Part shown: positions 56,366-64,000 of the stretch, in pieces
Layout: the number at the start of each line of letters is the position of its first letter
Numbering within the stretch: position 1 is the first letter of the stretch
NCBI RefSeq assembly: GCF_003945595.2
Contig: NW_024104406.1
Coordinates: forward strand, 868,001-932,000
Source: Pipra filicauda
Lineage: Eukaryota > Chordata > Aves > Passeriformes > Pipridae
Direction: 5' to 3'
DNA length: 64,000 bases
Made by a program: the position numbers and the translations under genes
Notes under the pieces: generated by a model
Databases searched by the model: none
The model's input: only the letters and a program-made list of their open reading frames with translations
Told to the model about the DNA's origin: nothing

Positions 56366-59279
56366 CATCAAGCATGTCATCCCTTGTCTTACAAGTACCT
56401 CCAGGGCTACTCCGTGTTCCGGCAGGCTCAGCTGGATCCGATGGCTCCAGGGGGCCTGCAGCTCTTCCAGAGGGGGCTTTACCCCAAAAACTGGGGGTGC
56501 TCCAACCAAGCATTCTCCTGGCATCACGGCAAGACCCAGATTGCTGCTGCCTCCAGGGTATGGAGGTAAAAAAGCATTTTTGGTCTCAAATTTGCCCTTT
56601 CTGGCTGTATTTTGAGGGAATGCTCCTCCTGAGAGCACCAGGCTGGAGCTGCCCTGTCCCTATCAGGGATGAACAGTGGGGTGATGTGACACGGGGCCAC
56701 CAAGGCACGGCTCTGAAGGGATGGTGAGGAGGAGGCAGTCCCTGCGTGGGCCACTCATGAACATGTGTGTCCATGTGTTCCCACTGCCACCCAGTGGTGG
56801 GAGAGCACCCAGCCACCACCCGGAGAAGTGCATTTTATAGGGTGAGATAACAGAATGGATAAATATCCATTTATGAGTGTAGCAAGGGCTGTATCCGGGT
56901 ACCGGAGGGTTGAACTTCAGGAGCAGTGGCCACTGGAGAAGCAGGTTTTGCAGGGCTGGAGGTGGTGGTGGAGCTGCCAGCTCTGCTCAGGAGGTCACTT
57001 GGAGCCCCTCACCCCCGACTTTGGCCTCCCACCACCCTGGGGACCTTAAATGGCCCTGGCAACATCCCCAAGGATCCACACCTTACCTGTGACCTGAGGA
57101 GCCCATATAAGCTCAGCCTGGGGCTGTTCAGCAGGATGCTGCTCTCCAGCCATCCCCACTGACCACAGCCTTATTCCCACCTTATTTCCTGATGCTCTGG
57201 GCTCCCTGTTGCCATCACAGCCTCCTCTTTCTCCCTTGCTGGGGCGGGATGAGGTCTCCTGCCCCATGCTGGGTATCCAGCCCAGCTGTCCACCCCCTGC
57301 TAGAGCAGGAATTTTCCTTCAGGTGTCTGGCCAACACCACTCCACCCTTGGCTTATCAGCCCTGGAGAAGGTTGGAATCCACTGCTCCATCCATGGGAAT
57401 CCACGGAGAGACCGGCAGCCTCCTGCGGCGCAGAGGCCTCCAGCAAGCTGTGAAATTACAGGCTGGCAAGTGCCAGCACAAACGAGGATTAATTAGTGTG
57501 CCATGGCCACGAGCACCCGCTTCAGGCCCTTGTCTGGCCAGGCTCAGCTTATCCATCTCCATCCCGCCTGGCTGGCAGAGCCTGGAGAGGAGCGCGAGTA
57601 GGGGAGCTGCTCCGCCTGGGATTTCGGTGCCAAATGGCACTGGGGTGAACTCAAAATCCACAAACATCCTTGACCATGGCTTGGAGGGTGCCCCTGACCC
57701 CCCCTTACTCCTCCAAGGCTGCCCTGGGCTGGGGGTGAGGCAGGATGAAGGGATGCAGGATGCTGGGGTGACACCCCGGGGAGGAGTGCTGGGCACATTT
57801 TGGGGTGCTGTGAGCAGCGTGGGTGCACTCTGCTCCTGCCTCCTCCACAGCCAGCCTTTCCTTGAGAGGAGATAACAGCTGCCAGTGTGTTATCTGGCTC
57901 TGGGGCTGGAGACAAGCAGAAGGAGGGAGGATGTGAGTAAAATCCAACTGGGAAGATGCAGCTGAGCTGCCCTGGTCTACGGGGAGGGCAGCTTTGTGGG
58001 AGGATGCTCCTTTTCTCCCCAGGGAGCTGATCAACCTGGCCTGAAGGGTGGCGATGAAGAGGGAAGAGCCTTCACAGTCCACTCCCAAGGCATAAGATGG
58101 ATTTAGCTCCCAAAAGCTGGAAAAGCGAGGATGAAGGAGCGCTCCTGTTAAAGCAGCATCCTAAGATGTGGTAATTCAGCTGTGGAACAGCCAGGAACAA
58201 ACAAGACAAGATGCTGTACAGCAGCAGAGGCAGGAGTATCACCTCTCCCTTTGGAAATAAAACATTCCTCTTCCAGCTACAACCAGAGCTCAGCTCCAAG
58301 CTGTGCAGGGAAGGGGCAGCTAAAATCCAGGGATGCTTTTAGCTGCTGCTGAGCTCCAAGGGCTGGCTGTAGCCTGGTTAGTGTGAAATAAAGCCCATCT
58401 CTGCCGGGGGAGAGGTTATCTCAGTCCCCTGAGAGCAGATCATCGTGGAATTGAGGAAAAAAGACGCGTCTGTGTATGGGGTCAGCTTGGGTTTTGGCTT
58501 CCCAGGGCTGAGGGTGGCAACCCATGGGTGCAGTTGGGGTCCTGGGTGCATCCCATCCCCTCCCAAAGCCTGACCCTGAGCCAGAGCTCTTCCTCAGGCC
58601 AGAAAACATCCTGCTATCCACTTTGATAGCTGCCTTTCATGTCAGCAAGCTCAGAAGTGAAGTCTCCAGGCACTCGAGGTCTATTTTGAGCCCTCGCCCA
58701 AGCGAGATTTGTGAGACGGCTTCTTCTGTGGGAGCAACTTTCCAGCTCTATCTCGGGAGCTGGAGGGGTTGGGTGAGCTCAGAGGAGTTCCTTCAAAACA
58801 CAACCCCCAGTGGAGCCCCTCGTAATTCAGGTCAACTTGAACAGGAGCTGTGGGGAGGGTCAGAGCTGGCTGCCAAGCTGGAATTCTGCTTAAAGCCCAT
58901 CAAAGGCTGGCTCTGGCCAGAACAGACACCGAGCATCCTTCCCAGCCAAAAACCAGCAGGATGCATGGCAGAGGGATCTGCTGGCGTGGATCACTGGCCA
59001 GACTGTGTCCTCATTTGCTGATGGTTCCTTATTGCTTCCTGAAGGAGCCCTTTGCCCCTTCCTTTGAGCTCTGGTTGCTGTTCTGGGTGTTCCCAAACAG
59101 GTTTTGGGGTTGGGGGTGGAGGGCAGGGACATTGCTGGGATGCTGTGGGGAACAGGCTCATTGATGCATTAATATATAGTGTTAAGGGAAAGAGTAGGTG
59201 TTTTCCCAGTCCAATTCCACTCCATCCCCATCACTTGCAGCCACAGACCAAGCCCGACGAGCTCGATCTTGTCCCTGCA

Positions 59280-59440
59280 AGAACCAAGTCTGTTAATTCA
59301 ACATCATTAATAATTAAGTTGGTGGTGCAGTGAATAACATAATTAATAACTTCGTTACTGGTCTAACAAAGCCATTTTTACTACTTTGCCTGTTTTCTCC
59401 TTATCTGTGTTAATAACCATTCCCACCATGTTGAGTTTTT
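59280..59440. promoter_or_regulatory. Candidate non-coding element rich in TAATTA/ATTAAT
   Basis: Within about 70 bases there are four to five homeodomain-type cores (gttaattc, cattaataattaag, cataattaataac). No repeat family recognised. It lies about 2 kb beyond the INSYN1 3' end. Confidence 0.3.
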
Positions 59441-61398
59441 CCCTAAAGAACCCCAAACCAGCAGTTTTTCCTGCTAAATAACGACAGCCAAACCCCTCTG
59501 GGTGTGCAGAGAAGCAGCAAAGACATTGCCTGTGGTCACCTCTATGCCAGTGAGGGTTTTATTACCCGCACTCCAAGCAAAGGGGAGCGGATGGATTTCC
59601 CCCTCTCCGTTTACCCCAGTTTTATGGAAGTTTTCCATCCATGCACCTGAAGGTTAATACAGCACTTACAGCTGATGTCACTTGGATTTATCAGAGAGCA
59701 AGAAATAAAGCTGGTACAGCTATAAATTCGTTCCTAATAAAAGCACGGAGGATGGAGCTGTTCCCCTTGTCCACATGGCCCCAGCTGCATCCATTGGTTT
59801 TACATCCTTGGCTCCAAGGTGAGTGGTCCCCAGGCCGTGCCTCAGTCCCCCCTTTGGCAGCTCCTTCCAGAGCTGCGGGTGATGCAGGTGCTCCCAAATC
59901 CGGAGCAGCTGAAAAGCATCTCCTTGTGCAGCTCCAGCTGCTCCAGATTTTTTCCTTTTGCTCTTCCTGACACCCTTTGGGAGGAGTTATTGAACAACAA
60001 AGCTACGTGTGCTAATTGTAGTTTTACAGAGGGTCAGGCCGTAAAAAGCTCTTAAAAATAAATGAGTAACCAGCTGTTGACATGCAGAGGGATGGAGGGA
60101 GTTGTCCCATCCCATGTGTCCCTGGGATGGTGTTGCCACTCTTTGGATGGGGGATGGAGACATCCTGTCCTTTGTTATGAAAAAACAGAGGCTGATGCTC
60201 CCCATGGTATCCCAGCCCATGGATTAGGGAGAGATGTCCATAGTCCCATCTACAGGGCTCTTCTTCCCTTTCCCGGTTTTGCCCAGGGTTGGGATGCCCC
60301 CATGGGGGAGCTGGATGGATGCTCCCATGTGGTGGGAACACACACTGATCCCCCAGGCAATGCCATGTCCCTAAAAACTAAAACATAAATGCAATTCAAC
60401 ATAATTTGGGCGAAAACCTCTTCTCCTGCTACAATCTGGGTCGAATTCAGAGTGTTGTGGTCACCACTGCTTCCCCTGTGATGGGTGTTCCACACATCCC
60501 TCGCCCTGGCAGCAGCACTGGGTGCCAGCGAGGGTCCTGGCTCTGGGATGACACTTGGGAAAGGCTTGAACTGGAGCATCTCTGACCTGGATTAAAAATA
60601 AGGAATTGAGGTGGTGGTTTTTTGCTGCCAGGCTTGGAAAAACCATGTCATGCCAGGGACGCTCGAGGGCTGGCAGTGCAAATGCATTCCTGCAGGAGCA
60701 AGAGTCAACGGAGAGGGCACGGGGGCTTTGTCCCCAGGACCAGGTGCTTTGGGTGCTGAAGGCTTTGGCAGAACCTGGAAGCTGAAAGAAAGATGCCAGG
60801 GGTAGATCTGGAGCACCAGATTCCTTCATCTGTCAGGGAAAATCCCAGCTATTTCTCCCCCCGCAAACCAGGGCTTTTGAAATGGAAAACCAGAATTAGG
60901 TACATAAAGAAAAGCTGGAGACACTTTCCACATCATTTTAAGATGGTTGCAAGGCTTGGAGGTCGCTAATATTTCCCCTGGACCTGGTGTAAAGGTTTGG
61001 AAATCAGAAGGGGAGCAGTCCCCTAGCCCAGCTCCTCATCACTGGTGTGTTCTTGCCCTCTGCAATCCCCTCACAATCCCCCTTGGAGGTGGGAGTGACA
61101 TCCTGGTGACACCCCCCAGTCCACTCAGACACTGGATGTGACAAATCAGGTCACACCGGCTCTTCTTAAGCCAAACAGGGATAGAATGTCCCAGGGAGGG
61201 CAAATGTCCCATCCCTGGTCCAGCCACCCCCCTCCAGTACCCCCATGTCCCCATCCACCCCCATCCACAACCTCGGATACACTGGCTCTCCCCTTCGTAG
61301 AACCTTCCCTCCCTTGGCACATATATACATATATTATATATATATGTTATGGTTGTTATTTCTCCATGATGGACGGTTTATTGATCTGAAACTTCTGT

Positions 61399-61475
61399 TC
61401 AAAAAAAAAAAAAAAACAACCAAAAAAAACCAAAAAAAAAACAAACAAAAAAACAAACAAAAAAAAACAATTTAA
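61399..61475. repeat. A-rich tract with CAAA/CAAAAA units
   Basis: About 75 bases of A-runs broken by single or double C, reading as a T-rich run in the INSYN1 3' UTR just upstream of the poly(A) signal. Confidence 0.95.
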
Positions 61476-61587
61476 AATTCCCTGAGCCTGGAAAATGACG
61501 GGTAGGTAGTTGGGACATTGGGACATTCATCTTCTTTGCCACCTTTTCATGTCGATTTTATTATTAGTATTGATTTATTTAAATATA

Positions 61588-61591
<4 letters not shown>

Positions 61592-61621
<30 letters not shown>
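61592..61621. repeat. (TA)n microsatellite in the INSYN1 3' UTR
   Basis: About 30 bases of pure TA repeat; likely polymorphic. Confidence 0.95.
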
Positions 61622-61623
<2 letters not shown>

Positions 61624-61706
61624 TCTGTCCCTTCCCAGGAGTCGTCCCCCCCCTCCGCCCCCCCATCCACCCACCCTCCCCAAATCCGTGCGGCGGATCC
61701 GGCGCG

Positions 61707-62435
61707 TCAGTGGTTGTTTTTAATCCTATGCTGGGCCGGGATATAAGGCAGCACCGTCTGGGTGCTTTTGTCGGCCACGGTCTGGGTGCTGCTGGTCCTC
61801 ATCAGCCGCCGGCCCGGGGCCGCGCCGCCGCCGGCTTTCGAGTGCTTCGAGGGCCCGCCCGGCACCTTCCTGGCGGGCTCCTCGGGCCCCTCGTCCCCCG
61901 GGGACTAGACCACGTTCTGTGCGGAGGCTTCCCGGGCATCGGCGCAGCACAGGGGCGGGCTTTTTAAAGGCCACGCTTGTCGCTTAATGCGGGGACCCGG
62001 CTCACCAGCGTGCCGGCGCGGGGCGGAGGCTGCGGCAGCTTCAGGGGAGGCTGATGGTCGTGCCGAAGGCTATCCCTTCCTGCCTGGTTCCTCGCTGGAC
62101 GAATCCGGGGTGCCCCCGCCCCGGGGGCCGTTGGGGATGGGCAGCCCCCCGTTCATCAGCCGGTAGTCGGGCTGGCGAGCGGGCGGGGGCTGCGGCTGCG
62201 GCCGGGGGGGCTCGGGGCCGTCGCCCGGGTCGGAGGGGGTGGAAGCATCCAGGAAGGAGCAGAATTCCCAGCTGTCGGAGAGGATGTCGGAGGCGGCGAA
62301 ATCGAGGGGTCCCAGCTCGAAGGTGCCTCCGCCCTTGTCGCTGCTGGACGTGCTGCTGGCCGTCGCCGTCGTCCAGTCGTCCGGCTCCAGGTCGAACTCG
62401 AAGTCGGACGTCAGGCGGTCGATCTGGCTCACCAC
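61707..62435 (-). CDS. INSYN1: INSYN1 last coding exon, with disrupted middle
   Basis: Inhibitory synaptic factor 1 (formerly C15orf59), a postsynaptic protein linked to gephyrin and dystroglycan at inhibitory synapses. The exon starts after the acceptor ctgcccgcag at 62,436/62,435 with VVSQIDRLTSDFEFDLEPDD. It continues through SDILSDSWEFCSFLD, PDYRLMNGG, IPIPNGPR-like PIPNGPR and PDSSSEE, all clearly homologous to human. At 62,072-62,070 a TAG interrupts the frame. The middle (about 61,905-62,085) matches the expected RVRFSDKVLYHALCC region only in shifted, corrupted form and has a second TAG at 61,907-61,905. From there the same frame is open to the true end, containing TSSTQTVADKSTQTVLPY and a TGA at 61,709-61,707. 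The N-terminal exon lies beyond 64,000. Several clustered indels in GC-rich DNA suggest sequence error rather than gene loss. Confidence 0.92.
61905..62085 (-). pseudogene. INSYN1: Disrupted segment of the INSYN1 exon (probable assembly error)
   Basis: Relative to the family there appears to be an extra stretch of about 17 bases after the SSSEE codons, at least one lost base near the CTCCCCTGAAG word, and a scrambled region where RFSDKVLYHAL is expected. The shifts add up to a multiple of three, because LCC and the C-terminus return to the original frame. Two in-frame stops result. Clean sequence on both sides argues against an old pseudogene. Confidence 0.6.
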
Positions 62436-64000
62436 CTGCGGGCAGACGGACGGACGCACGGACAGAGAGGAGCTGCTGGGAGGGACCCTCCCGTTTCTGC
62501 TCCGTAATTACACCACACCCCTAAGTCTCTGCTGTTTGCCCTGGCACCACCGGTGTGATGAGCTGGGAGGTCTCAGCTCAAATGGAGCCTCCTGGCAGGG
62601 ACCGAAGCCCACCCGGTGGCAAAGCACCCAAACCCCCAAGCCTTGGGTGCCCCTGAGCGCTCGGTGTGACAGGATGGGCCTTCCCCAGGGTCTGCCCTGT
62701 CCCCTGGGATGACTCCCACCCCAAATCCTCGGGCACGTGGTGTCCTTTGGTCCCTCTCACTAGACCACAAGGAGCCACCAGTGACCATCACTTCCTCCCT
62801 CTGGAGAAGGCAGCTCTGTGAGTGGGGAAGCCAAGGCAGGCGGTGGATGATGGTCCAAGGTCCTGGATCGATCCCAATCCTCCATTTCTTTCACAGTGTT
62901 GAGTATATCGAGCCCTGTGGTGGCTTGGGGATGGGGTCACGGCCCCACCATGCCACTGGGGACAGATCCCGTGTGAGGCGTGACTAAATCAAGCCTTAAA
63001 ATATTAAAAATAATAGATGCAAAGTCCTAAGGGAGGTTCAAGCCATGGGCAGGGCTGGAAGGGGAAAGAAGAGAGGAATGACCTCCTTCCTCCTACAGCT
63101 CCCACAGATCATGGTCTCCACCTAACGACCTTGCCAAGGTTTTGGATGCAACAGATTCATCGCCCACCTTCAAGTCTTTAATCCTGCCCAACTCAGGGGC
63201 TGCCCAGCACTGACCACAGCACTTATCCTGCCCAGGAGACCCCAGTCCCACCTGGCATCCAGATGGAACCGTGTCTATCCACGGTATTTCTTGGCTGGTG
63301 TCTCTGCGTGTGTGTGTGGGCGTGTGGGGCTCTGTTTCATGGGGGAGGCAGAGCACGACGTGGAAATCCAACTCCGTGGCACTGGGAGGTGTGTATTTTT
63401 GGCAGTTTTGCTGGCTCGCCTCCCCCCTCTCTGGGGGAGCTGGCAGAGGGCCTGGCTGGTCCCTGTGCTGCCAAGCAGGAGGTGGGCAGTGGCAGACAAG
63501 GGGGGCCAGGGGGAACCCCTCCGTACTCCTGGTACCTGTTTGTGACCCATGTGATGCAATCTGTGCTACTCCCATCCCCAGCTTGGGCTGGTGAGGGCAT
63601 CATGGGCATCGGTGCCCCCTGCACCCCAGGGCTGTGTCCCTTCTGGATGCCCATCCCACTCACAGAGCATCTGGAAGCACAAATTTGCTCGACTTCTTCC
63701 AGGTGGTTTCTTCACACAGTAATGTTGTTTTTCATTACTGCTGTTCCCTCCCCATCTTTTTCCTTCCACTGCCCTTCCACCTGCCCTTCCACCTGTCCTT
63801 TCCTGGTGGAAACCAGCCACAAATCTCCCAAAATAAGGGAAGGAAGGTAAATCAATGGGCAGTGTCTTGCCAGACACCTTTCCTTTCCTTCTCCTCACGC
63901 CACCAAAAAGCCCTGACTTATCTCCACCAGTCCCACAGTTCATCACTGGGGGTTGGAGCCTCCCATCCACCAAGATTAATTAATCATGGCACATCTCTCC
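62436..64000 (-). other. INSYN1: INSYN1 intron (partial)
   Basis: Sequence upstream of the INSYN1 last-exon acceptor to the window end. No exon encoding the N-terminal coiled-coil region (around MKMVIGQLEGIL in human) is present, so the intron continues beyond 64,000. It contains a short GT-rich run near 63,300 and tandem 'ctgcccttccac' words near 63,770-63,800, otherwise unique sequence. Confidence 0.75.

Larger units (their letters stand above)
52260..61370. other. Intergenic region between ZP3 and INSYN1 (tail to tail)
   Basis: No gene is supported in this 9 kb. It holds a 30-bp-type minisatellite near 55.7-55.9 kb and several AT-rich, homeodomain-site-rich blocks near 54.9-55.1, 56.2-56.4 and 59.3-59.4 kb. 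I saw no CR1 copy here, in contrast to the rest of the window. Open frames are short and lack coding character. Confidence 0.6.
61377..61706 (-). terminator. INSYN1: INSYN1 3' UTR with poly(A) signal
   Basis: The minus strand after the INSYN1 stop holds AATAAA at 61,382-61,377, within 'cagatcaataaaccgtcc', which would give a 3' UTR of about 350 bases. Another AATAAA at 61,562-61,557 could serve a shorter form. The UTR contains a (TA)n tract and a long T/GTTT-rich run. Confidence 0.65.

Noticed and set aside
57192..57875. Plus-strand open frame of 227 codons
   Set aside because: GC-rich intergenic DNA with no recognisable domain, splice sites or promoter; composition typical of chance frames in this interval.
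61399..61475. A-rich tract as the tail of a retroposed copy
   Set aside because: It is followed by no recognisable retroposon body and lies between the INSYN1 stop and its AATAAA, so a simple repeat in the 3' UTR is the simpler reading.
1..64000. tRNA, rRNA or microRNA genes and endogenous retroviruses
   Set aside because: I looked for cloverleaf box sequences, rRNA blocks, LTR-like pairs and retroviral protein motifs by eye and found none I could support.

Overview
The window reads as nuclear DNA of a bird. It carries at least ten copies of the CR1 LINE 3' end, several with the ATTCTATG-type tail typical of birds and other sauropsids. I see no Alu, L1 or other mammalian repeats. Genes are vertebrate genes with GT-AG introns, and their order NPTN - CD276 - INSYN1 matches the block I recall from human chromosome 15q24 and chicken chromosome 10. 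The species cannot be fixed from this stretch.

Layout, left to right. (1) 1-15,441, minus strand: first coding exon (signal peptide) of neuroplastin, NPTN, at 15,354-15,441, followed by more than 15 kb of its first intron. The intron is AT-richer than the rest of the window and holds CR1 pieces and one old LINE reverse-transcriptase remnant. A CpG-island promoter sits at about 15,100-15,970. (2) 15,970-32,160: a 16 kb gap between the divergently transcribed NPTN and CD276 promoters. It contains CR1 copies, an (AT)n tract, an isolated CpG-rich patch and, at its right end, a 1.27 kb C-rich minisatellite. (3) 32,160-43,254, plus strand: CD276 (B7-H3). A CpG-island promoter is followed by seven coding exons giving a 308-residue protein with one V-like and one C-like Ig domain, a membrane span and an acidic tail. 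(4) 43,280-48,875: intergenic, with a minisatellite, one CR1 and AT-rich stretches that look like non-coding regulatory DNA. (5) 48,921-52,248, plus strand: a complete ZP3 (zona pellucida / egg-coat ZPC) gene with TATA box, nine coding exons, 470 residues, furin site, hydrophobic patch and membrane anchor. (6) 52,260-61,370: intergenic, tail-to-tail with the next gene. (7) 61,377-64,000, minus strand: the last exon, 3' UTR and part of an intron of INSYN1 (inhibitory synaptic factor 1). The middle of its coding exon is disrupted.

The genes do not form one pathway. NPTN and INSYN1 act at synapses, CD276 is an immune-checkpoint ligand and ZP3 builds the egg coat. I found no new multi-gene system. 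The most useful leads are the ZP3 gene inside an otherwise conserved block, the tandem repeats on both sides of the CD276 promoter, the broken INSYN1 exon, the G-rich and homopurine DNA around NPTN exon 1, and several candidate conserved non-coding elements.
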